Of a DNA stretch of 64,000 bases, positions 16,751 to 24,201 are shown piece by piece. The position numbers were made by a program, and so were the translations under genes. Origin of the DNA: Telluribacter humicola (GTDB lineage: Bacteria > Bacteroidota > Bacteroidia > Cytophagales > Spirosomataceae); the NCBI RefSeq assembly GCF_017355935.1, contig NZ_JAFIQT010000009.1, positions 98,019-162,018 on the forward strand. Direction: 5' to 3'. The notes below the pieces were generated by a model. It searched no databases. It worked only from the letters and a program-made list of their open reading frames with translations, and was not told where the DNA came from. Numbering within the stretch: position 1 is the stretch's first letter; each line of letters starts with the position of its first letter.

Positions 16751-18052
16751 TTAGCTAACCTTCACCAGGTGGTTCTTTTTTCCCTTAGATACCAGGATGA
16801 AACGGTCCTGAAGCAGATCAAACTCACTCAGAGGCTGCTCGGGACCCGATACCTTCACCTTATTTATGCTAACCGCATTCTGCTGAATAGCGCGGCGGGT
16901 TTCTCCTTTGGAGGCATATACCTCTCCGCGCGTAGCGGTGGCCAGTAGCTCCGTTATATTAGGGCAAGAGTTCCAGTCTTCGCGGCTGATCTCGGTCTGT
17001 GGTACCCCTTCAAATATAGTTTCGAACTCATCGGCGGCTATACTACGGAGCGTGTCCAGCGTGGCTTTACCGTATAGTACCTCTGAGGCCTTCACGGCCA
17101 GATCATAGTCGCGGGCCGAGTGGATGCGGGTAGTTACGTCCTGAGCCAGGGCCTTCTGCATGATGCGCAGGTGCGGGGCCTCGGCGTGCTGGCGCTCCAG
17201 GTCTTCAATCTGCTCTTTCGACAGCAGCGTAAACACGCGCAGCAGGCGGTGACAATCTTCGTCGGACTGGTTGATCCAGAACTGGTAGAACTGGTAAGGA
17301 GTCGTGCGGGTAGGATCGAGCCATATATTGCCGCCTTCGCTCTTACCAAACTTGGTACCGTCGGATTTGGTGATCAGTGGCGTCGTGAGGGCAAACGCTT
17401 TGTAGAAGTCTTCCTCATCACCCTCTTTCCGGCGGATCAGCTCCGTACCCGTTGTGATGTTACCCCACTGGTCAGAACCGCCCATCTGCAGGCGCATGTT
17501 GTGGTGCTTGTAGAGGTGGTAGAAATCATAGCCTTGCAGAAGCTGGTACGAGAATTCAGTGAAGGAGATACCCGTTTCCAGACGCTTCCGTACCGAATCT
17601 TTTGACATCATGTAGTTAACGCTGATGAACTTCCCGGCCTCGCGCAGGAACTGCAGAAAGCCTATGCCCTTAAACCAGTCGTAGTTGTTGACGATCTGGG
17701 CGGAATTGTCGCCGCAGTCAAAGTCCAGAAACTTCTCCAGCTGACCTTTGATCCCCTCCTGATTGATACGCAGGGTCTCTTCGTTCAGAAACTGTCGCTC
17801 GGCAGCTTTAAAGGAAGGGTCACCGATCATACCCGTAGCGCCACCTACCAGGGCGAATGGCTTATGGCCCGCCCGCTGGAAGTGCACCAGCAGCATGATC
17901 GTAGCCAGGTTACCTATATGGAGGGAGGAAGCCGTAGGGTCAAAGCCGATATAGCCGGCTGTCATTTCTTTATTGAGTTGTTCTTCAGTACCGGGCATCA
18001 TGTCGTGCAGCATGCCACGCCAGCGCAATTCTTCTATGAAGTTCAGTTTCAT
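16751..18052 (-). CDS. tyrS: Tyrosyl-tRNA synthetase
   Basis: A 433-residue class I aminoacyl-tRNA synthetase that charges tRNA-Tyr. The HIGH motif appears as HIGN at residues 45-48, and the KMSKS loop as KFGKS at 234-238, both standard for bacterial TyrRS. The QMGGSDQWGNI stretch at about 189-199 is the tyrosine-binding region. The C-terminus (from about 360) is an S4 RNA-binding domain ending SKGKKNHLVKV. Start ATG at 18052 gives the usual MNFIEEL-type N-terminus. Predicted promoter -7 element 32 bp upstream; family palindrome after the stop. Confidence 0.97.
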   Translation of the reverse strand: MKLNFIEELRWRGMLHDMMPGTEEQLNKEMTAGYIGFDPTASSLHIGNLATIMLLVHFQRAGHKPFALVGGATGMIGDPSFKAAERQFLNEETLRINQEGIKGQLEKFLDFDCGDNSAQIVNNYDWFKGIGFLQFLREAGKFISVNYMMSKDSVRKRLETGISFTEFSYQLLQGYDFYHLYKHHNMRLQMGGSDQWGNITTGTELIRRKEGDEEDFYKAFALTTPLITKSDGTKFGKSEGGNIWLDPTRTTPYQFYQFWINQSDEDCHRLLRVFTLLSKEQIEDLERQHAEAPHLRIMQKALAQDVTTRIHSARDYDLAVKASEVLYGKATLDTLRSIAADEFETIFEGVPQTEISREDWNSCPNITELLATATRGEVYASKGETRRAIQQNAVSINKVKVSGPEQPLSEFDLLQDRFILVSKGKKNHLVKVS

Positions 18053-18084
18053 TCGTTAATCGGTCTGTGTCAAAAAATGGTGCG

Positions 18085-18092
18085 CAAAGTTA
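18085..18092 (-). promoter_or_regulatory. -7 element of tyrS promoter (TAACTTTG)
   Basis: Reverse-strand TAACTTTG, a full TAnnTTTG match, lies 32 bp before the tyrS ATG. A second match (TATTTTTG) occurs at 18258-18265 on the same strand and could be an upstream tyrS promoter. Neither has a clear -33 TTG at the standard distance. Confidence 0.45.
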
Positions 18093-18388
18093 CAGTGATT
18101 TTTTGGAAGTACCTGACTCGTATGAGTACGACCCGGCAGGAGATGCAGCAGGGACGCAGCCACTTTATTCATATAATAAAAAAATAATAGAAAAAAACCA
18201 TGTGAGAATAGTACTACTGTACCATGGAAGTATAGTAGGAGGGTTATGTGTAAAGTGCAAAAATAGGTATGCATACACCTGATGGCGATTGAAAGAATTG
18301 AAAATCTGAATGATCCAGGGCGGGATTTGATGCGTAAGTATTGATAATTCACCTCCCGAGGGACGGGAGTGACAAAACCTTTACTACT
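18093..18388. other. Intergenic region between tyrS and ferritin-like genes
   Basis: An AT-rich gap of about 300 bp between divergent genes. It contains the second tyrS-strand -7-like element at 18258-18265 and a short hairpin (CTCCC/GGGAG) near 18355-18371. Open frames across it have poor composition and no start signal; I call no gene. Confidence 0.5.
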
Positions 18389-19099
18389 ATGAAGAGAATG
18401 AAAGATGCATTGAAAAACTCCGAATTTTCGGAAAATCAGATGCTTACCCAAGTGGGTAGACGCTTTTTCCTCAGATCAGCCGGATTGACCGCCGTGACCG
18501 GAGCATTTATACTAGGTGCCTGTCAGGATCATGACATGGAACCTGATGCCACAGTTGATTTAGGTTCGGGAGATATCGGAATACTAAATTATGCTTATGC
18601 GCTGGAGCAACTGGAAGCGGCTTTCTATACTCAGGTAATAGATATGCCATATCAGGGCATGACTGATATGGAAAAAAGATTCCTAACAGATATCCGTGAT
18701 CATGAGATTATCCACCGCGAGTTCTTTAAGGCGGCACTGGGTAGCGCTGCCATCCAGGGACTGGAAGTAAACTTCTCTTCAGTTAACTTCATGGATCGTG
18801 CTAGTGTACTGGGTACTGCCCGTGTATTAGAAGACACCGGAGTCGCTGCCTACAATGGTGCTGGAAAATATATAGAAGATGTTCAGTATCTGTTAGTAGC
18901 GGGTAAAATCGTATCGGTAGAGGCGCGTCATGCTGCCATTATCCGTAATCTTCTGCAGCCAATGACAAGATACTTCGCCGGGGATGACATAGTAGATCCA
19001 ATGACTGGTCTTGATGTGGCCAAAGAGCCTGCCATGATTCTGGCTGATGCTCAACCGCTGATCGAGACACGGATCACTGCTAACAACCTGCCTAAATAA
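18389..19099 (+). CDS. Tat-exported ferritin-like lipoprotein (Ferritin_2 family)
   Basis: From the ATG at 18389 this encodes 236 residues. A twin-arginine signal (GRRFFLRSAGLTAVTGAFI) runs into a lipobox LGAC, so it is predicted to be a Tat-exported lipoprotein. The body has the four-helix ferritin-like pattern: NYAYALEQLEAAFYTQV, then IRDHEIIHREFF, then ARVLEDTGVAAYNG and SVEARHAAIIRNLL, with E and E-x-x-H type metal ligands repeated. The family (Ferritin_2) includes the plant desiccation protein PCC13-62. An upstream in-frame ATG at 18341 would place 16 odd residues before the signal. A paralogue follows 29 bp later. Stress protection or metal handling is inference. Confidence 0.85.
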   Translation: MKRMKDALKNSEFSENQMLTQVGRRFFLRSAGLTAVTGAFILGACQDHDMEPDATVDLGSGDIGILNYAYALEQLEAAFYTQVIDMPYQGMTDMEKRFLTDIRDHEIIHREFFKAALGSAAIQGLEVNFSSVNFMDRASVLGTARVLEDTGVAAYNGAGKYIEDVQYLLVAGKIVSVEARHAAIIRNLLQPMTRYFAGDDIVDPMTGLDVAKEPAMILADAQPLIETRITANNLPK

Positions 19100-19128
19100 G
19101 TATCCACCTGTTAACATCCTAGAAGACT

Positions 19129-19926
19129 ATGAACTTATTCAAAATAATAGATGATCTCCAGCAAATTGACGGTGAAGCTATTGACCGGCTGGAACACGCT
19201 TCAAGACGTAGCTTTATCAGCAACCTCGGAAGTTTAAGTAAAAAGGCGGCATTGGCTGCTGCTCCGGTGGCCGTAGCCTCTATGTTCAATAAAGCTACTG
19301 CTCAATCAGCAATGGCGGTTGAAGTATTGCAATTTGCACTTACGCTCGAGTACCTTGAGGCTGAGTTTTATACCATGGGTGTAAATAAAGCCGGACTTAT
19401 ACCGGCGGAAACAATGGATGTGTTTGATCAGATCAGAAAGCATGAGGTAGCTCACGTGAAGCTGCTGGAAAATGCGCTGGGCCTGACCCCTAATCAGAAC
19501 AAGCCGAACTTCAACTTCAACGTAATGGGACTTGATCCATTTAATAATTACGCTGATTTTGTGTTCCTGGCGCATGCATTTGAAGATCTTGGGGTTCGTG
19601 CTTACAAAGGACAAGCCGGAAATCTGATCAACGATGATGCTATTCTGCAGGTAGCGCTTCAGATTCACTCAGTAGAGGCACGCCATGCCGCGGAAGTACG
19701 TCACATCCTGAGCATGATGAGAAACAACCCGAATATTGAGCCATGGATTACCCTGGCTCAGGGAGAGCCGGCACCTGTTTACGCAGGTGAAGATAATACT
19801 ACGCATGCTGGTCTTGATGTTATGACGGTTACCAGTAAGTCAAAAGAGGCAGTAACGGAGGCTTTTGATGAGCCTTTATCGAAACAAGCAGTACTGGATA
19901 TTGCTAAGCCTTTCATTGTAATGTAG
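19129..19926 (+). CDS. Tat-exported ferritin-like protein (Ferritin_2 family)
   Basis: A 265-residue paralogue of the preceding gene. The twin-arginine signal is internal (ASRRSFISNLGSLSKKAALA at about residues 24-43) and ends in an ATAQS-type signal-peptidase I site, so this copy is soluble and periplasmic, not lipidated. The ferritin-like helices are clear: LQFALTLEYLEAEFYTMG, IRKHEVAHVKLLENAL, HAFEDLGVRAYKG and IHSVEARHAAEVRHIL carry the Glu and E-x-x-H ligands. The same order as its partner indicates a tandem duplication. It is the second gene of a two-gene unit ended by a strong terminator. Confidence 0.87.
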   Translation: MNLFKIIDDLQQIDGEAIDRLEHASRRSFISNLGSLSKKAALAAAPVAVASMFNKATAQSAMAVEVLQFALTLEYLEAEFYTMGVNKAGLIPAETMDVFDQIRKHEVAHVKLLENALGLTPNQNKPNFNFNVMGLDPFNNYADFVFLAHAFEDLGVRAYKGQAGNLINDDAILQVALQIHSVEARHAAEVRHILSMMRNNPNIEPWITLAQGEPAPVYAGEDNTTHAGLDVMTVTSKSKEAVTEAFDEPLSKQAVLDIAKPFIVM

Positions 19927-19955
19927 AAAGTGGGGTTTTGGAATAGGTAGTGTTT

Positions 19956-19988
19956 AGAGCGGACTTGCAGTAGCAGGTCCGCTCTTTT
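19956..19988 (+). terminator. Terminator after ferritin-like operon
   Basis: Stem AGAGCGGACTTGC / GCAGGTCCGCTCT (one G-U type pair) with a 4-base loop, followed by TTT(T). It begins 30 bp after the stop codon and fits an intrinsic terminator. Confidence 0.8.
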
Positions 19989-20089
19989 CCTATGCTTGAG
20001 TTCAACACCAGACTGTAAAGCTGAGTCCATTAGTAGCGGTAGCCGTAATGTTGCTTTAGATAGCACATAACTCGTGCACCTATCAGCTT

Positions 20090-21874
20090 ATGATTACTAT
20101 GTTACGTACCACCTACTACTTCAAGTACCTACTGCTATTTCTGATCTGTATGGGGGCAGCCACCGTGGCTCAAAGCCAGTCGGCCACACAGCGCACCTAC
20201 TGCAACCCCATGGACATTGACTACAAGTACAACTTTGAGCAGTTGAATGAGCGCATTTCCTACCGCTCAGCCGCTGATCCGGTCATTGTTAATCATAAAG
20301 GGGAGTACTACCTCTTCGCTACCATTTCGGGTGGGTACTGGCACTCCAAGGATATGGTCAACTGGAAGTACATTGTACCCAATCGATGGCCTTTTGAGGA
20401 TATGTGTGCCCCGGCGGCACTGTCAGTGCGGGACACGCTGTTCCTGTTTCAGTCTACCTTTGAATCGCGGCCTATCCTGTATTCGGTAGCGCCTAAGGAG
20501 GGGAAGCTGGAATTCTACAACCGCTGGATGCCGCGGCTGCCCAAGGACATAGGCCCCTGGGACCCGGCCATATTTCATGATCCGGATACCGACCGCTGGT
20601 TTATGTACTGGGGCTCATCCAATGTATACCCCATTTTCGGTGCTGAGCTGGACCACAGCAAGTGGCTGGCTTACAAGGGGGAGTACAAGGCCATGTTCTG
20701 GCTGGACCAGTACCAGCACGGCTGGGAACGCTTCGGCCTTAATCACTCAGATCCCTTCAAACCTTTCATGGAAGGAGCCTGGATGACCAAGCACAACGGC
20801 AAGTACTACCTGCAGTACGGGGCACCCGGAACAGAATACAACGTCTACGCCAATGGTACCTACGTAGGAAAGGACCCGCTCGGTCCCTTTGAGTATGCAC
20901 CTTACAACCCATTCTCCTACAAGCCCGGTGGCTTTGTACAGGGTGCGGGCCACGGCAATACCTTCCAGGACAACTTCGGCAACTACTGGAATACCGGCAC
21001 ACCCTGGATCGCCGTCAACTGGAATTTTGAGCGCCGGATAGCCCTATTCCCGGCGGGTTTTGATAAGGACGATCAGCTGTACGCCAATACACGGTTTGGG
21101 GATTTACCCCACTACCTCCCCACCAAAAAGTGGCAGGACCGCAATGAACTGTTTACAGGCTGGATGTTGCTCTCGTACCGCAAGCCAGTCACGGCCTCGT
21201 CGGTGCAGGATACTATGCAGGCTAGCCATGTAACGGACGAAAACCCGCGGACCTTTTGGGTAGCAAAGCAAAACAAGCCGGGTGAAACGCTCACCATGGA
21301 CCTGCAGAGCGAGTACGAGGTAAGCGCCATCCAGATCAACTATACCGATTACAAGTCGGATATCTTCGATAATGATCCCAATAAGGTCTACACACAGTTT
21401 AAGCTGTATACTTCCCGTGACGGTAAAAAGTGGGATCTGGTTGCGGACCTGACCAAAGAACCCCGCCGCGACCGGCCCTGCGCGTATGTTGAATTGCCGC
21501 AGGCAGTGCGGGCCCGGTATATCCGCTATGAACATGTACATGTGGGAGCTCCTAAGCTGGCCATTAGTGATATGAGGGTATTTGGCAAAGGAGCAGGTAA
21601 GGTACCGGTTACACCCGCCGGAATCACGGTAATACGTCAGAAGGATGAGCGTAACGCTGACATAAGCTGGGAGCGGGTACCCGGTGCGGTGGGCTACAAC
21701 ATCCTATGGGGAATCGGACCGGACAAACTGTACCAGGCGTACCAGATCTGGGACGACCAGCCCAACAGGCTGGAGCTGCGCGCGCTCAACGTGGGAGTGC
21801 CCTACTACTTTGCCATTGAGGCTTTTAATGAAAATGGTGTGTCTAAAGTGAGCGAGGTAGTTGGAAAAAAGTAG
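20090..21874 (+). CDS. Glycoside hydrolase family 43-like enzyme with F5/8-type and fibronectin-like domains
   Basis: A 594-residue secreted enzyme: signal peptide (LLLFLICMGAATVAQSQ), then a five-bladed propeller of GH43 type. The likely catalytic triad is Asp63 (YRSAADPVIV, general base), Asp158 (GPWDPAIFHDP) and Glu228 (KPFMEGAWM, acid). Around residues 365-500 is a discoidin-like (F5/8 type C) carbohydrate-binding stretch (PVTASSVQDTMQASHVTDEN...), and residues 505-590 look like fibronectin type III. GH43 enzymes act on arabino/xylo-polysaccharides; the exact substrate is unknown. It is not next to the SusC/SusD pair (30 kb away). A second ATG lies three codons in. Confidence 0.88.
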   Translation: MITMLRTTYYFKYLLLFLICMGAATVAQSQSATQRTYCNPMDIDYKYNFEQLNERISYRSAADPVIVNHKGEYYLFATISGGYWHSKDMVNWKYIVPNRWPFEDMCAPAALSVRDTLFLFQSTFESRPILYSVAPKEGKLEFYNRWMPRLPKDIGPWDPAIFHDPDTDRWFMYWGSSNVYPIFGAELDHSKWLAYKGEYKAMFWLDQYQHGWERFGLNHSDPFKPFMEGAWMTKHNGKYYLQYGAPGTEYNVYANGTYVGKDPLGPFEYAPYNPFSYKPGGFVQGAGHGNTFQDNFGNYWNTGTPWIAVNWNFERRIALFPAGFDKDDQLYANTRFGDLPHYLPTKKWQDRNELFTGWMLLSYRKPVTASSVQDTMQASHVTDENPRTFWVAKQNKPGETLTMDLQSEYEVSAIQINYTDYKSDIFDNDPNKVYTQFKLYTSRDGKKWDLVADLTKEPRRDRPCAYVELPQAVRARYIRYEHVHVGAPKLAISDMRVFGKGAGKVPVTPAGITVIRQKDERNADISWERVPGAVGYNILWGIGPDKLYQAYQIWDDQPNRLELRALNVGVPYYFAIEAFNENGVSKVSEVVGKK

Positions 21875-21994
21875 TGGCTGAAAACTAGATGGCACGTTAT
21901 TTTATGAGTAGTTGCATGCACCTGATAAGTGCGGCAAGGGGATGGGACAAACCATGTAAAAAAGTGATGAAATAACAGTTGACACAACCGCTAT

Positions 21995-22738
21995 ATGATT
22001 GTAACCGAAGAGCAGAGAGAACAGTCTCAAGCCTTTTACCGCGAAGCATTGACCATGCTGAATGAGTGTGGTACCCGATACATGCTGGGAGGCGCTTTTG
22101 CCATGTTTCACTACACGGGCATCTACCGTGACACCAAAGACCTGGATATATTCTGCAAACCAAGCGAGTATCCTAAGATCCTAAAGCATTTTTCTGAAAG
22201 GGGCTTTGAAACCCAGTTGACCGATGTACGGTGGCTGGCTAAGGTATTCAATGGAGAGTACTTTATTGACATCATCTTTGATACCGTCAATAATATATGT
22301 ACTGTCGATGATAGCTGGTACGAACATGCATCCAGAGCCCAGTTTGCCGGAGTGGATGTACTCTTTCTACCTCCCGAAGAGCTGATCTGGTGTAAGATGT
22401 ACGTTCAGAACCGCGAACGCTACGATGGAGCCGATGTCAATCATATCATACTCCGCTACGGTAAGAACATGGACTGGAAGCGTGTCCTTTTTCGTATGGA
22501 CCCCCACTGGCACTTGCTGCTGATTCAGATACTGCTTTTTCAGTTTGTGTACCCATCCGACTACCACGAGATTATTCCCCGTTGGCTTTTTGAGGAGTTA
22601 ATGGCACGCGCCCATGAGCAGTACGACCTGCCATCGTCCCTGGAAAAGGTGTGCCGTGGTCCTGTGATAGACCAGACCCAGTACATGGTTGACATCAAAG
22701 AATGGGACTATAAAGTATCCACCATCAAAACTACCTAA
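21995..22738 (+). CDS. Nucleotidyltransferase-fold protein
   Basis: A 247-residue protein with the core of the DNA polymerase beta-like nucleotidyltransferase fold: a GGAFAMFHY helix (residues 32-40), then TKDLDIFCKP giving the D-x-D metal site at Asp49/Asp51, and a third acidic strand FIDIIFD at about 90-96. The second half is helical, with conserved-looking Trp/His residues. This order resembles small NTases of the AbiEii/MNT type and NTP_transf families, but the exact family is unclear. It precedes a metallophosphoesterase by 2 bp, so the pair is clearly an operon. Adding and removing a nucleotide or phosphate from a common substrate is one idea; this is inference. Confidence 0.75.
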   Translation: MIVTEEQREQSQAFYREALTMLNECGTRYMLGGAFAMFHYTGIYRDTKDLDIFCKPSEYPKILKHFSERGFETQLTDVRWLAKVFNGEYFIDIIFDTVNNICTVDDSWYEHASRAQFAGVDVLFLPPEELIWCKMYVQNRERYDGADVNHIILRYGKNMDWKRVLFRMDPHWHLLLIQILLFQFVYPSDYHEIIPRWLFEELMARAHEQYDLPSSLEKVCRGPVIDQTQYMVDIKEWDYKVSTIKTT

Positions 22739-22740
22739 CT

Positions 22741-23481
22741 ATGGAAGAAACGCCGAAAGTAAGAATAGCTGCAGTTGGAGATATACATGTCCGGGAGACG
22801 GATAAAGGCAAGTGGGCGGAGTGTTTCAAACTGGTATCTGAGCAGGCCGATGTGCTCCTGCTCTGTGGAGACCTGACCGATACCGGTGACGAAATGGAGG
22901 CCGAAGTACTGGTCGAGGAACTTAAACATTGTAAGATACCGGTAGTGGCCGTACTGGGAAACCATGACTACGAGAAAAACCGACATAAGCTCATCCGTCA
23001 AATCGTACAAAGTGAGAATGTACACGTGCTGGATGGTGAAGCTGTGGTCATCAAAGGAGTAGGATTTGCCGGAGTAAAGGGCTTTGGCGGCGGATTTGAT
23101 AATCACATGCTCTCGATGTTTGGGGAGGGAGCCATGAAAGCCTTTGTACAGGAAGCCGTAGATGAAGCCCTGCACCTGGACCGCGCTCTGGCTCGCCTTG
23201 ACTCCGATCATGAGGATATCAAAAAAATAGCTGTCCTGCATTACTCCCCCATCAAGGAGACGATAGTGGGAGAGCCGGAAGTGATTTTTCCATTTATGGG
23301 TTCATCCCGTCTGGCTGAACCACTTCGTCGGCGCAATGTAATAGCGGCCTTCCATGGCCATGCCCACGTGGGTACCCTTGAAGGAGAGATCAGCGGAGGT
23401 GGCACCAAGGTATTCAACGTAGCTAAGCAAATTCTGAACAAGGCTGGTTATAATCCGCCTTTCTATCTATTCGAAGTATAG
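22741..23481 (+). CDS. Calcineurin-like metallophosphoesterase
   Basis: A 246-residue cytoplasmic phosphoesterase with the full metal-site order: GDIH (residues 17-20), GDLTD, GNHD, a mid His (LHYSP) and GHAH (FHGHAHVG). No signal peptide, unlike the Tat enzyme at 15207. Start is 2 bp after the nucleotidyltransferase stop, so translation is coupled. It ends 4 bp from the convergent response-regulator gene; a hairpin inside that gene probably stops both transcripts. Substrate unknown. Confidence 0.88.
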   Translation: MEETPKVRIAAVGDIHVRETDKGKWAECFKLVSEQADVLLLCGDLTDTGDEMEAEVLVEELKHCKIPVVAVLGNHDYEKNRHKLIRQIVQSENVHVLDGEAVVIKGVGFAGVKGFGGGFDNHMLSMFGEGAMKAFVQEAVDEALHLDRALARLDSDHEDIKKIAVLHYSPIKETIVGEPEVIFPFMGSSRLAEPLRRRNVIAAFHGHAHVGTLEGEISGGGTKVFNVAKQILNKAGYNPPFYLFEV

Positions 23482-23484
23482 TAG

Positions 23485-24201
23485 CTACGCCTGTACCTGT
23501 TCAGCCCCTTTGAACAGGTACCCTACACCTTTCAGAGTAACTATTTCAACCGTCGGGTCTTCGCGGAAGTAGTCGCGGAGGCGGGTGATGTACACATCCA
23601 GATTGCGCGAATTAAAGAAGGAGTCATCGCTCCAGACCCGCATCAGGATGTCACGTCGCTGTACCTTGAAGTTGCGGTTTTCGACCAGTATACTGAGTAG
23701 TTCGGTCTCCCGGTGCGATAGTTTGCGTACCTGCCCGTCCAGATGTAGCTCGTATAGGTGTGGATAAAATGTGTATCGTCCCAAGCGAATGCAATCTAAT
23801 GTAGCAGGGGTGGTAGGCTCGGCCGAATGCTGCCCGGCCAGCTGATACAGATTTTTTATCCGGATAATCAATTCTTCCATACTGAAAGGCTTCCGGATGT
23901 AGTCATTACCACCCGACTGAAATCCTTTAAGTACATCATCTGTCTGGGTTTTAGCGGTCAGAAACAGGATAGGCATCCTGGGGTTTAGACTCCGGATTTC
24001 CCGCGCCAGCTCGTAGCCATCGCGCTGCGGTAGCATCACGTCCAGTACGCACAGGTCTGGCCCAAAGACAAGGTACTGAGGCATTACTTCACCGCCATCC
24101 GTCACCATACATACCTCAAAGTCGCGGCTTTCCAGACTTTCCTTCACGATCTTGCCCAGAAAAGGCTCGTCCTCAACGTACAGTAGTTTGATGCGTGTCA
24201 T
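23485..24201 (-). CDS. OmpR-family response regulator
   Basis: A 238-residue two-component regulator. The receiver domain has the acidic pocket at the start (YVEDEPF), phospho-acceptor Asp54 (CVLDVMLPQRDG), and the conserved Lys106 in YIRKPFS. The C-terminal part is a winged-helix DNA-binding domain (LSHRETELLSILVENRNFKVQR... ending VRTLRGVGYLF-like TLKGVGYLFK). It overlaps the kinase gene by 29 bp, so the pair is coupled. Since a GLPGLI gene and a receptor precede, this regulator may control its own operon. Confidence 0.93.
   Translation of the reverse strand: MTRIKLLYVEDEPFLGKIVKESLESRDFEVCMVTDGGEVMPQYLVFGPDLCVLDVMLPQRDGYELAREIRSLNPRMPILFLTAKTQTDDVLKGFQSGGNDYIRKPFSMEELIIRIKNLYQLAGQHSAEPTTPATLDCIRLGRYTFYPHLYELHLDGQVRKLSHRETELLSILVENRNFKVQRRDILMRVWSDDSFFNSRNLDVYITRLRDYFREDPTVEIVTLKGVGYLFKGAEQVQA
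23493..23521. terminator. Hairpin inside the 3' end of the response-regulator gene
   Basis: Perfect 11-bp inverted repeat GTACCTGTTCA / TGAACAGGTAC with a 7-base loop. It lies entirely within the last codons of the response regulator, whose stop is 4 bp from the convergent phosphoesterase stop. There is no U-run, so termination is likely but not certain. Confidence 0.5.

Noticed and set aside
18056..18451. A 131-codon open frame in the tyrS-ferritin intergenic region
   Set aside because: Composition is Phe/His/Leu-rich like translated AT-rich non-coding DNA, and it overlaps a -7 element and the true ferritin-like gene; no ribosome binding site.
15207..23481. The Tat phosphoesterase at 15207 and the cytoplasmic one at 22741 as one duplicated gene
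   Set aside because: They share only the common metal motifs; their signals, lengths and flanking sequence differ.
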